A stretch of DNA of 64,000 nt from contig NZ_CP119754.1 in assembly GCF_029319185.1 (NCBI RefSeq), forward strand, positions 2,232,001 to 2,296,000, given 5' to 3'. Shown piece by piece: positions 23,587 to 31,982 of this stretch. The position numbers and the translations under genes were made by a program. Origin of the DNA: Superficieibacter sp. HKU1 (GTDB lineage Bacteria > Pseudomonadota > Gammaproteobacteria > Enterobacterales > Enterobacteriaceae). The notes under the pieces were generated by a model, which ran no database searches, was not told where the DNA came from, and was given only the letters and a program-made list of their open reading frames with translations. The first letter of the stretch is position 1. Every line of letters starts with the position of its first letter.

Positions 23587-23701
23587 GTTTTTCTCCCGGT
23601 TCACCTTAGATAAAGGTAGCAGAGGTTATAGCGCTGGCTATTAAGAACGGATTTTCTTAAAATGCATAAAAAATACATCTTATAAATGTGCAGGAAGAAA
23701 C

Positions 23702-24298
23702 ATGAACGTACGTGATGAAAATTACTTCACTGAAAAATATGGTTTGACCCGAACTCATTCAGACGTCGTCGAAGCCGCCAGCCATATGTCGCCGGGGAAA
23801 ACGCTGGATCTGGGCTGCGGCAACGGTCGTAACAGCCTGTGGCTGGCCGCGAACGGCTATGATGTCACTGCCTGGGATCGTAACCCGATGAGCATTAAAA
23901 ATCTCGAGGCCATCCGGGCGGCGGAAGGGCTGGAAAATCTGCGTACCGGCATTCAGGATCTGAACACCCTGCGCTTTGATGGCGAATACCATTTTATTCT
24001 TTCCACCGTGGTAATGATGTTCCTCGAAGCAGAAACTATTCCAGGCCTGATAGCCAATATGCAGCGTTGCACCGTGCCCGGCGGCTATAACCTGATCGTG
24101 GCGGCGATGGATACCGATGATTACCCTTGTACCGTCGGTTTCCCTTTTGCCTTCAGGCGCGGCGAACTTCGTGATTACTATACCGGCTGGGAACTAGTGA
24201 AATATAACGAAGACGTCGGTGAACTGCACCGCACCGACGCCGAGGGTAATCGTATCAAGCTGCGTTTTGCCACTATGCTGGCGCGTAAAAGCGCTTAG
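23702..24298 (+). CDS. tehB: TehB, SAM-dependent tellurite methyltransferase
   Basis: The 198-residue class I methyltransferase has motif I LDLGCGNGRNSLWLA (about residues 36-50), motif II around VTAWDRN, and the family stretch PGGYNLIVAAMDT...TVGFPFAF. It methylates tellurite and selenium compounds. In E. coli it follows the membrane protein gene tehA; here tehA is absent and ydcK is the divergent neighbour. The ribosome site is GGAAGAAAC. Its end overlaps the pepT-like gene tail by four bases on the opposite strand. Confidence 0.95.
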   Translation: MNVRDENYFTEKYGLTRTHSDVVEAASHMSPGKTLDLGCGNGRNSLWLAANGYDVTAWDRNPMSIKNLEAIRAAEGLENLRTGIQDLNTLRFDGEYHFILSTVVMMFLEAETIPGLIANMQRCTVPGGYNLIVAAMDTDDYPCTVGFPFAFRRGELRDYYTGWELVKYNEDVGELHRTDAEGNRIKLRFATMLARKSA

Positions 24299-25524
24299 CG
24301 GGCGGCCAGCAAGCAGAGTTGCAGGGCAACGTTATATGAGGCCTCGAAGGATTTCAGCGGCAAAAACTCAAACTTTGAGTGGAAGTTATGCGCGCCGGTG
24401 AAAAAGTTCGGGGTCAGCAAGCCCTTTGCAGAAAGCGCAGCCCCGTCGGTGCCGCCGCGCATCGGCGTCGGTTTTGCAGGAATGCCGAGGGTTTGCATCG
24501 CGTCAAACATCAGATCCACCGCCCGGCGGTCCTCACCAATCGCGTTACTGATATTGCTGTAAATATCGCTTATAGTGTATTCCACCTTTGCCGTCGGGTA
24601 ACGCTCACCTATTTTATGCGCCACCTCGCCGATCTGCTGCTTGCGCCGTTCAAAGCTGGCGAGGTCGAAATCACGAATGCTTGCCTGTAGCACCGCATAA
24701 CTTTGCACCGCCTCCATACCGTTAAACCAGACGTAACCTTCGCGCTCGGCGGTATGCTCTGGCGTCTGCTGGCGATCGAATTCGTTAATAAAATCGCAGG
24801 CCATCAGCAGCGGGTTGACCAGCACGCCCTTCGCCGACATCGGGTGCGCCGTCACGCCGGTAAAACGGATCTCAGCGGACGCGGCGTTAAAGTTCTCATA
24901 CACAATCTCGCCGAGTTCGCAGCAGTCGATGGTCCAGGCGAAATCCACCGCAAAGCGTTGCAGATCCAGCGCTTTCGCTCCGCGTAGACCTACTTCTTCA
25001 TCCGGTACGAACGCCACCACGATATCGCCGTGGCGGTGTTCCGCGGTCAGGTTTTCCAGCAGGGTCATCACCACCGTTACTGCCGCTTTATTATCCGCGC
25101 CCAGCACGCTGGTGCCGTCGCTGAAAATAATCTCTTCACTCGGATAGGCCAGAATTTCCGGATGCTCATTCACCCGCAGCCAGATATCTTTCTCAGCGTT
25201 CAGACAGAGATCTTCACCAGTAAAACGCAGGATCTGTGGATGAATATCCGGCGACAGCCCGACGTCAACGGTATCGATATGGGTAATAAAGCCAACGCGC
25301 GGCGCACCGGGCACATTGCCTTTTTTCACCGCCGTGACCGTGGCATGTTCATCGATAACGATATCGTCGAGTCCATACTGCGCCAGTTCGCTCGCCAGCG
25401 CCCGCGCCATCTCGTGTTGCCCCGGTGTGGTGGGAAGGGTGGTCGCCGCAGGATCGCTCTGGCTGCTGATGGCGAGATAGCGGAAGAAGCGTTGGGTTAA
25501 TTGACTGGCTAGCGGCGAAGACAT
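24295..25524 (-). CDS. pepT: PepT-like M20B tripeptidase
   Basis: From the ATG at 25524 (AAGGA upstream) the protein has 409 residues, the length of peptidase T. Metal-site motifs of the M20B family are present: THIDTVD (His, Asp), the bridging Asp in LGADNKAA, the general-base Glu and metal Glu in PDEEVG, Asp in TIDCCELG, and the late His in GAHNFHSKFE. It releases N-terminal residues from tripeptides in the cytoplasm. Sequence differs enough from classical PepT that it may be a paralogue. It is divergent from a peptide-binding protein gene, which suggests joint use of imported peptides. Confidence 0.88.
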   Translation of the reverse strand: MSSPLASQLTQRFFRYLAISSQSDPAATTLPTTPGQHEMARALASELAQYGLDDIVIDEHATVTAVKKGNVPGAPRVGFITHIDTVDVGLSPDIHPQILRFTGEDLCLNAEKDIWLRVNEHPEILAYPSEEIIFSDGTSVLGADNKAAVTVVMTLLENLTAEHRHGDIVVAFVPDEEVGLRGAKALDLQRFAVDFAWTIDCCELGEIVYENFNAASAEIRFTGVTAHPMSAKGVLVNPLLMACDFINEFDRQQTPEHTAEREGYVWFNGMEAVQSYAVLQASIRDFDLASFERRKQQIGEVAHKIGERYPTAKVEYTISDIYSNISNAIGEDRRAVDLMFDAMQTLGIPAKPTPMRGGTDGAALSAKGLLTPNFFTGAHNFHSKFEFLPLKSFEASYNVALQLCLLAAR

Positions 25525-25642
25525 GGTTTTTCCTTCTTTATTTGTGTTATCAGGTGCTTGCAAGGCGTTTTTAATGTTATCTATGAGTCAGCAAACGACA
25601 TGTACGTCGTCCGCCTCTGGCTCAAGAAAACAGGAAAAAGTG

Positions 25643-27235
25643 ATGAAAAGCAAATTCTCTACCCTTGCTCTGGCGCTTGCTGCACTGACGGTAAGTTCAA
25701 CCGTGGCGGCGAAAACGCTGGTGTATTGCTCGGAAGGATCGCCGGAAAACTTTAACCCGCAACTGTATACCTCCGGCACCAGCGTGGATGCCAGTGCCGT
25801 CCCGGTGTATAACCGGCTGGTGGATTTTAAAGTCGGCACCACGGAGCTGGAACCGAGCCTGGCGGAACGCTGGGAGGTCAGCGAGGATGGTAAAACCTAC
25901 ACCTTCCACCTGCGCAAGGGCGTGAAGTTTCAGAGCAATAAATATTTCAAGCCGACGCGGGACTTTAACGCCGATGACGTGATCTTCTCGTTTATGCGCC
26001 AGAAAGATCCCAACAATCCGTATCATAAGGTTTCCGGCGGCACCTATTCCAACTTTGAAAGCCTCGAGTTTGGCACGCTCATTACCAGTATTGATAAAGT
26101 GGACGACTACACGGTTCGCTTTAACCTCGCTCACCCGGAAGCGCCGTTTGTTGCCGATTTGGGCTGGTATTTTGCTTCCATCCTCTCCGCCGAATATGCC
26201 GACGCCATGCTGAAAGCGGGAACCCCTGAGCGGGTTGATATGCAGCCGGTCGGCACCGGGCCGTTTACGCTGACGCAGTATCAGAAGGATTCGCGCATTC
26301 TTTTCACCGCGTTCCCGGAATACTGGGGCGGCAAAGCAAAACTGGATCGGCTGGTGTTCAGCATCACCCCGGATGCCTCGGTGCGCTTCGCTAAACTGGA
26401 GAAAAACGAGTGTCAGGTGATGCCGTTCCCCAATCCAGCCGATCTCCCGCGGATGAAAGCCAACAAAGACCTGAACCTGATGAGTAAAGCGGGGCTGAAC
26501 ACCGGTTTCCTCGCCTTTAACACCCAGAAAGCGCCGCTCGATAACGTCAAGGTACGGCAGGCGCTGGCGCTGGCCATCAACAAGCCAGCGATCATTGAAG
26601 CGGTATTCCACGGCACCGGCACGGCGGCTAAAAATCTGCTGCCGCCGGGGGTATGGAGCGCCGACAGCGAACTGAAAGATTACGATTACGATCCGGAAAA
26701 AGCGAAAGCGCTGCTGAAAGAGGCGGGTTTAGCGAACGGCACCACCATTGATTTGTGGGCTATGCCGGTGCAGCGTCCGTATAACCCGAACGCCAAACGC
26801 ATGGCGGAGATGATTCAGGCCGACTGGGCGAAAGTGGGTGTGCAGGCCAAAATCGTGACCTACGAATGGGGCGAATACCTGAAGCGCGTGAAGGGCGGGG
26901 AGCACCAGGCGGCGTTAATGGGCTGGACCACCGCCACCGGCGATCCGGACAATTTCTTCGGCCCGCTGTTTACCTGCACCTCAGCGGACGGCGGCTCCAA
27001 CTCGGCGAAGTGGTGCTACAAGCCGTTTGACAAGCTGATTGCCGATGCAAAAGTCATCACCGACCAGGATAAACGCACCGCGCTGTACAAACAGGCGCAG
27101 CAGATGATGCACGATCAGATGCCCGCGGTGATGATTGCCCACTCGACAATTTTCGAGCCGGTGCGCAAAGAGGTGACGGGCTATGAAATCGATCCGTTCG
27201 GTAAACACATTTTTTATCAGGTAGATATGAAGTAA
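25643..27235 (+). CDS. DppA-like periplasmic peptide-binding protein (orphan), copy 1
   Basis: The ATG at 25643 (AGGAAAAAGTG upstream) yields 530 residues with signal peptide MKSKFSTLALALAALTVSST ending VAA|KTLVYCSEG. The SBP_bac_5 hallmarks follow: PENFNPQLYTSG, the family signature around RKGVKFQSNKYFKPTRDFNADDV, and PYNPNAKRMAEMIQADWAKVGV. It should bind dipeptides, haem or related ligands for a Dpp-type ABC importer. No permease or ATPase genes are adjacent, so it must share a transporter. It is strongly related to the protein at 48123-49721. Divergent from pepT. Confidence 0.9.
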   Translation: MKSKFSTLALALAALTVSSTVAAKTLVYCSEGSPENFNPQLYTSGTSVDASAVPVYNRLVDFKVGTTELEPSLAERWEVSEDGKTYTFHLRKGVKFQSNKYFKPTRDFNADDVIFSFMRQKDPNNPYHKVSGGTYSNFESLEFGTLITSIDKVDDYTVRFNLAHPEAPFVADLGWYFASILSAEYADAMLKAGTPERVDMQPVGTGPFTLTQYQKDSRILFTAFPEYWGGKAKLDRLVFSITPDASVRFAKLEKNECQVMPFPNPADLPRMKANKDLNLMSKAGLNTGFLAFNTQKAPLDNVKVRQALALAINKPAIIEAVFHGTGTAAKNLLPPGVWSADSELKDYDYDPEKAKALLKEAGLANGTTIDLWAMPVQRPYNPNAKRMAEMIQADWAKVGVQAKIVTYEWGEYLKRVKGGEHQAALMGWTTATGDPDNFFGPLFTCTSADGGSNSAKWCYKPFDKLIADAKVITDQDKRTALYKQAQQMMHDQMPAVMIAHSTIFEPVRKEVTGYEIDPFGKHIFYQVDMK

Positions 27236-27240
27236 CACCT

Positions 27241-27266
27241 GCGCCAGGTTCGCCCGAGCCTGGCGC
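27241..27266 (+). terminator. Hairpin after peptide-binding protein gene
   Basis: GCGCCAGG (27241-27248) pairs with CCTGGCGC (27259-27266), five bases after the stop. No T run follows; probably a message-stabilising or weak terminating hairpin. The remaining 200 bases to ydcL hold no gene. Confidence 0.5.
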
Positions 27267-27469
27267 GGAGCCTGAAAATGGTCGGTTTCACGCCGCCTGA
27301 TGCGCCTGAGATTTAGCGTCTGGTTAGTGGGTGAACCGGCCCATATCCAGCCGTTTCTCGTCTGAACACGTGTGCTGGTTTATTTTCGCCAACCCCTTTT
27401 TTGTCACAACATCCGCTTGCCTTTTTGCTATAACTTAACATGTTGAATAATCAATTCAGGGACCTATTC

Positions 27470-28135
27470 ATGCGTACTCAAGCTTTTTTCAAAGTCGCCG
27501 CCCTTTGCGGTATGCTGGCGTTGGCGGGTTGTGCATCTAAAGTGACGCAGCCTGAGAAGTATTCCGGCTTTTTGAAAGACTACTCTGGCCTGCAGGAAAC
27601 CACATCGGCAACCGGGAAACCGATTTTGCGCTGGGTTGCACCGGATTTTAATGCGGCGAACTATGACAGCATTGATTACCGTCCGGTCACGTATTATCCC
27701 ATTCCAAAACCGACGACGCAGGTGGGTAAAGATGTCCTGGATGGGCTTCTGACCTACACCAACACCAAATTAAAAGCGGCGGCGGCGGAACACAAACCTC
27801 TGGTCGTTACACCCGGACCGCGTACGCTCATTTTCCGTGGGGCCATTACCGGTGTGAACGCCAGTAAAGAAGGGCTACAGTTCTATGAAGTGATCCCGGT
27901 CGCGCTGGTGGTTGCGGGAACGCAAATGGCAACGGGACATCGTACCATGGATACGCATCTCTATTTTGAAGGCGAGTTAATTGACGCTGCCACTAACAAG
28001 CCGGTAGTAAAAGTGGTCAGGATGGGCGAGGGGCAAAGTCTGAGCAATGAAAATACGCCAATGACCGCCGATACGCTAAAACAGGTTGTCGACGATATGG
28101 CGACCGACGCCACCATGTTTGACGTAACAAAATAA
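27470..28135 (+). CDS. ydcL: YdcL lipoprotein (DUF3313)
   Basis: The ATG at 27470 gives 221 residues. The N-terminus MRTQAFFKVAALCGMLALAG followed by CAS is a lipoprotein signal with lipobox LAGC. The mature domain (KYSGFLKDYSGLQE, RWVAPDFNAANYDSIDYRPV, GDIATD-like end DDMATDATMFDVTK) is the DUF3313 family. Its role is not known. The length equals E. coli YdcL and it precedes a strong terminator. The longer frame starting at 27440 would place the signal peptide internally. Confidence 0.93.
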   Translation: MRTQAFFKVAALCGMLALAGCASKVTQPEKYSGFLKDYSGLQETTSATGKPILRWVAPDFNAANYDSIDYRPVTYYPIPKPTTQVGKDVLDGLLTYTNTKLKAAAAEHKPLVVTPGPRTLIFRGAITGVNASKEGLQFYEVIPVALVVAGTQMATGHRTMDTHLYFEGELIDAATNKPVVKVVRMGEGQSLSNENTPMTADTLKQVVDDMATDATMFDVTK

Positions 28136-28141
28136 AGAGAA

Positions 28142-28171
28142 AAACCCGGCTACATCCTGCCGGGTTTTTTT
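28142..28171 (+). terminator. Rho-independent terminator of ydcL
   Basis: AAACCCGGC (28142-28150) and GCCGGGTTT (28159-28167) form the stem, followed by further T to 28171. The A run on the other side lets it also terminate the convergent EamA gene. Confidence 0.92.
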
Positions 28172-28177
28172 GCAGCC

Positions 28178-29083
28178 TCACGCGTGACGTTGTAACTTTC
28201 TAAAGCCTGCGATGCGCAGGGGTCTGGCGAACATCACCAGATTGCCGGTGAGAATTAACCCTAATCCCAGCACCGCGTTCAGATGCCATACATAGCCTTC
28301 ATAGAACGTGGAGAGGGTTAGCGCGACCAGCGGAAAAAGCAGTGTGCTGTAAGCCGCGTTGCCGGCCCCAATGCGGCCTACCAGCGTAAAGTACGCGCCG
28401 AAGGCAATCACTGAACCGAATATAGCCAGGTAAATCATCGCGCCGAGATAGCTTACCGTCCAGTCAGGAGTAAAGTTGTCCCCGCGGAACAATGCGATGA
28501 CGCCCATGATCAGCGTGCCCCATAACATTGCCCAGGTATTTGTGGTCATTGTCTCCAGCCCTTTACGCTGATGGCGAAGGCTTATCATATTGCCCAATGA
28601 AAATCCCCAGGTTCCCAGCAGAGAAAGGCCCGCGCCGAAAAGCAGGGTGCGGCTCACTCCCGTCGCCGTCAGATCCTGCCAGAAAAGGGTGACAATCCCA
28701 CCCAACCCCAGCACGGCGGCAATGTAAAAGCGGCGCGACGGCTTCTGTCCAAAAAACAAAAAGCTATTGAGGGCGTTAAACAGCACCGCCATGGAGAAAA
28801 TAACCGATTCAAGACCGGTATTAATCCACGCGGCGGCGGTATAAAAACACCAGAAGTTAAAGCCGAAAACGCAGCAGCCCTGGAGCACGCAGAAAAGTTG
28901 ATCGCGCAGGGCCAGCCTGCGCAGCCGGCGGCTCAGGCTTAACACAATGAACAGCGTCAGGCTGGCGACGGCGAAGCGCCAGAAAATCGATACTGGCGCG
29001 GGAACATCGCCCTGTTGAAGAAAAATAGCAATCCAGGTCGTGCCCCAGATCGCCACTACCAGTCCGTAAAGCAGTGCGTTCAT
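28178..29083 (-). CDS. EamA-family (DMT) inner-membrane exporter
   Basis: From the ATG at 29083 the protein has 301 residues and ten hydrophobic helices in two EamA repeats: first from LVVAIWGTTWIAIFL with the family WG(x)T(x) motif and FWRF, second from LSLLGTWGFSLGNMIS. Such proteins export amino acids, metabolites or drugs. It is divergent from an AraC-family gene with a 184-base gap, the usual arrangement for a regulator and its exporter. Confidence 0.85.
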   Translation of the reverse strand: MNALLYGLVVAIWGTTWIAIFLQQGDVPAPVSIFWRFAVASLTLFIVLSLSRRLRRLALRDQLFCVLQGCCVFGFNFWCFYTAAAWINTGLESVIFSMAVLFNALNSFLFFGQKPSRRFYIAAVLGLGGIVTLFWQDLTATGVSRTLLFGAGLSLLGTWGFSLGNMISLRHQRKGLETMTTNTWAMLWGTLIMGVIALFRGDNFTPDWTVSYLGAMIYLAIFGSVIAFGAYFTLVGRIGAGNAAYSTLLFPLVALTLSTFYEGYVWHLNAVLGLGLILTGNLVMFARPLRIAGFRKLQRHA

Positions 29084-29267
29084 ACGTGGTTCTCTGTTAT
29101 GTTGAATGCACGCAGTATGCGCCGTACCCGGCGCGTCAGCTTGCAGCAGGCTGCGGACGACTTGCAAATTCTTGCGCTTTTTTAACGAGGGACGGTGGCC
29201 GGATCTGGTATCTCATAAAGCCTGTCCATAGACTGAAACAATGATCCCCCACAGGTGATGTAACGCG

Positions 29268-30140
29268 ATGGCAGAAACCTACGGTGCATTTGAAAATCTG
29301 CGAAACCATAAAGCCGTATTGCACGATACCGTGGCGCTGAATTCCGGTATCCGGCTGGCCGCATGGTCGAATAAACGCGACAACATCACGCAATATTGTG
29401 ACCATCATACGCTGAGCCTGTATGTCGCTGACGGCTATGAGAGCTACCATAAAACGGCGGGCGGCTGGAAAAACGGCGGCGGCCCGGACCGGTTCTGCCT
29501 GATGCCGAAAGAAAGTGAATCAAGCTGGGATATTCGCGATGATCTGTCGTTTGTTCATCTTTACTGTACCGATGCCCACCTGCGTGATATTGGCGAGAAG
29601 ATTTGGGATCGGAGTCCGCATTCCCTGACGCTGGATGAAAAAACCTTTGGCAGCGATGCGCAGATCACAACCGTGTACCGGCAGTTTTTGCTTGGCAACA
29701 GCTGGCGCGAGCAGGCAAATCAGATGACGCTCAGCACCGCCTCAACGCTGCTGCTGACCCATTTAATTCGCCACTACAGCAACGTGCAGTGGCGGTTGCC
29801 CACGGTAAAAGGCGGGCTGGCACCGTCGGTATTACGCAATGTGTTAGCCTGGATCGATGCCAACCTGTCGCAGCCGCTGACGCTCAACGACCTGGCGGGC
29901 ATCGCCTCCCTGAGTGAATACCATTTTGCGCGGATGTTCCGCCAGTCGATGCAGATGGCACCTTATCAATATGTGATGCAGCGGCGAATGGATCGGGCGC
30001 TTCAGCTGGTGCAGCATTCAGCGACGCCGCTCACTGATATCGCGCTGGCCTGCGGGTTCAGTTCGGCCAGCCATTTCAGCAACCGCGTCAAAAGCGCGAT
30101 CGGCATGACGCCGTCACAGCTCCGCGCGGCGCAGGCGTGA
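29268..30140 (+). CDS. AraC-family transcriptional regulator
   Basis: The 290-residue protein has an N-terminal cupin-like sensing region and a C-terminal double HTH from about residue 190: LRNVLAWIDANLSQPLTLND, LAGIASLSEYHFARMFRQS, PYQYVMQRRMDRALQLV and DIALACGFSSASHFSNRVKS with the terminal GMTPSQLR signature. It probably controls the divergent EamA exporter gene. Its last 27 bases overlap the 3' end of ydcO on the opposite strand. Inducer unknown. Confidence 0.88.
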   Translation: MAETYGAFENLRNHKAVLHDTVALNSGIRLAAWSNKRDNITQYCDHHTLSLYVADGYESYHKTAGGWKNGGGPDRFCLMPKESESSWDIRDDLSFVHLYCTDAHLRDIGEKIWDRSPHSLTLDEKTFGSDAQITTVYRQFLLGNSWREQANQMTLSTASTLLLTHLIRHYSNVQWRLPTVKGGLAPSVLRNVLAWIDANLSQPLTLNDLAGIASLSEYHFARMFRQSMQMAPYQYVMQRRMDRALQLVQHSATPLTDIALACGFSSASHFSNRVKSAIGMTPSQLRAAQA

Positions 30141-31286
30141 CGTTAATGCCATACAGGCGCCTCCCAGAATTAACCCCCAAAAGGCGGAGCCGACGCCGAA
30201 AAGCGTAATGCCGCTGGCCGTCAGCAGAAAGGTGATCATCGCCGCATCACGCTCACGTTCGTGGATCAGCGCCTGATGTAAACTCCCGCTAAGCGTGTTG
30301 AAAAGCGCCAGCCCCGCCAGCATCTGAACCCAGCTTGTCGGTAATGCAGCAATCAGCGCGGTGATCGAGCCGCCGAAAATGCCCGCCAGCAGATAGAAAA
30401 CTCCGGCAGCAGCAGCGGCCAGCCAGCGCTTATTTTTATCGGGATGGGCGTCCGGGCTCTGGCATATCGCGGCGGTGATGGCGGCGATGCAGATGGAATA
30501 AACGCCGAAAGGCGACAGCAGCAGCGCCATCCCGCCGGTAAAGACCATCAACGGAGAGACCGCGACGGAATATCCCGCGGCCTGCATCGTGGCGACGCCC
30601 GGCGCATTTTGCGAGGCCATTGTCACCAGAAACAGCGGCAGGCCAATGCTCATCAGTGCCGACAGAGAAAAATGCGGCGCGATAAACGTTGGCACCACGA
30701 GCGCAAGGGGGGCGTTTATTGTGACAACGTCACCTTTGAGAAAGGCAACGATGAGACCGACGACGAGCGTGACGATGATGGCATAGCGTGGCGCAATGAT
30801 CCGCACACTGCACCAGGCGAGAAACATACTGCCGCACAGCAGGATATTCTGCGGCAGCGGTATAAACATTTGCAGTCCAAAGCGCAATAAAATGCCTGCC
30901 AGCATCGCTGCCGCCAGCCCCGGCGGCACAATTTTCATCAGACGGGCAAACAGTCCGGTAAGGCCGCAGAGCAGGATCAGCGCGTTGGCAAAAATAAAAA
31001 TCCCCACCGCTTCGTTCAGCGTCACGCCTTCCAGGCTGGTGGCGAGAAGCGCTGCGCCGGGTGTGGACCAGGCGGTCAGTACCGGCGTTTTATACCAGAG
31101 CGTCAGCGCCAGAGTGCTGATCCCCATGCCGATGCCCAGAGCGGTCATCCAGCCAGCGATTTGCACATCGTTAGCGCCAGCGGCAGCCGCCGCCTGCCAG
31201 ATAATTGCCGCCGAGCTGGCGTAGCCAACGAGGACCGCCACGAACCCCGCCAGTAGCGGGTGAAAAAAGAATGACAAACGGCGCAT
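30114..31286 (-). CDS. ydcO: YdcO, BenE-family benzoate/H+ symporter homologue
   Basis: The ATG at 31286 gives MRRLSFFFHPLLAGFVAVLV and 390 residues, like the 391 of E. coli YdcO. It has about 12 hydrophobic helices with the BenE signatures YASSAAIIWQAA, TAWSTPGAALL, GLFARLMKIVPPGLAAAMLAGI and LFLVTMASQNAPGVA. The family transports benzoate or related aromatic acids, but the E. coli member is not characterised for substrate. It is divergent from sutR. An upstream in-frame start at 31325 lacks a ribosome site. Confidence 0.93.
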   Translation of the reverse strand: MRRLSFFFHPLLAGFVAVLVGYASSAAIIWQAAAAAGANDVQIAGWMTALGIGMGISTLALTLWYKTPVLTAWSTPGAALLATSLEGVTLNEAVGIFIFANALILLCGLTGLFARLMKIVPPGLAAAMLAGILLRFGLQMFIPLPQNILLCGSMFLAWCSVRIIAPRYAIIVTLVVGLIVAFLKGDVVTINAPLALVVPTFIAPHFSLSALMSIGLPLFLVTMASQNAPGVATMQAAGYSVAVSPLMVFTGGMALLLSPFGVYSICIAAITAAICQSPDAHPDKNKRWLAAAAAGVFYLLAGIFGGSITALIAALPTSWVQMLAGLALFNTLSGSLHQALIHERERDAAMITFLLTASGITLFGVGSAFWGLILGGACMALTSRLRRAEL

Positions 31287-31375
31287 AGCTGCCTCGTGCG
31301 TTATAACGTCCATAAAATCTAACACTGTGCGCTATAGCGGACAAGTGCTAAACTGCTGGCTTCAGAGGAGAGATA

Positions 31376-31912
31376 ATGGATATTGCAGATTATCTGGCGA
31401 CAACCTTAAAAACCCTGCGCCAGCAGCGGGGATGGAGCCTTTCACGTCTCGCGGAAGAAACGGGCGTCTCGAAAGCGATGCTCGGTCAAATCGAACGCCA
31501 TGAATCCAGTCCGACGGTGGCTACCCTGTGGAAAATCGCCACCGGGCTGAACGTGCCGTTTTCGGTATTCATCGTGCCTGAACAGGCTGAACTGCGCCCC
31601 GTTTACGATCCGCAGCAGCAGGCGATGGTGATCACGCCGCTCTTTCCTTTCGATGAGGCGCTGCGCTTCGATCATCTGTCAATCACCCTTGCGCCTGGCG
31701 CATTCAGCGAATCTACGCCGCATGAAAAAGGGGTTATTGAGCATGTGGTAGTGATAAGCGGCGTTTTAGAGTTGCGCATTGACGACCGGTGGCAGACCGT
31801 TACCGCTAACCACGGCATCCGCTTCGCAGGGGACCAGACGCACGCCTACCGCAACAGCACGGAGGAAACGGTGCTGTTCCACTCGCTTATTCACTACGCG
31901 CCAATGGCGTAA
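31376..31912 (+). CDS. sutR: SutR (YdcN), XRE-cupin regulator of sulfur utilisation
   Basis: The 178-residue protein has an XRE helix-turn-helix (residues about 9-62: LKTLRQQRGWSLSRLAEETG, VSKAMLGQIERHESSPTVAT) and a C-terminal cupin (HEKGVIEHVVVISGVLELRI, GIRFAGDQTHAYRN). Length equals E. coli SutR, which influences sulfur-metabolism genes. The 89-base gap to divergent ydcO must hold both promoters. The ribosome site is AGAGGAGAGATA. Confidence 0.94.
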   Translation: MDIADYLATTLKTLRQQRGWSLSRLAEETGVSKAMLGQIERHESSPTVATLWKIATGLNVPFSVFIVPEQAELRPVYDPQQQAMVITPLFPFDEALRFDHLSITLAPGAFSESTPHEKGVIEHVVVISGVLELRIDDRWQTVTANHGIRFAGDQTHAYRNSTEETVLFHSLIHYAPMA

Positions 31913-31982
31913 AAACCATTTCGAAACTGTGGGCTTCTGACTACAATAGCCGTCAATTCTTTTTCCGGATAACGTCGATTGT

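Noticed and set aside
25697..26611. 304-codon minus-strand ORF opposite the peptide-binding protein
   Set aside because: Antisense shadow; the plus-strand frame has signal peptide and family motifs.
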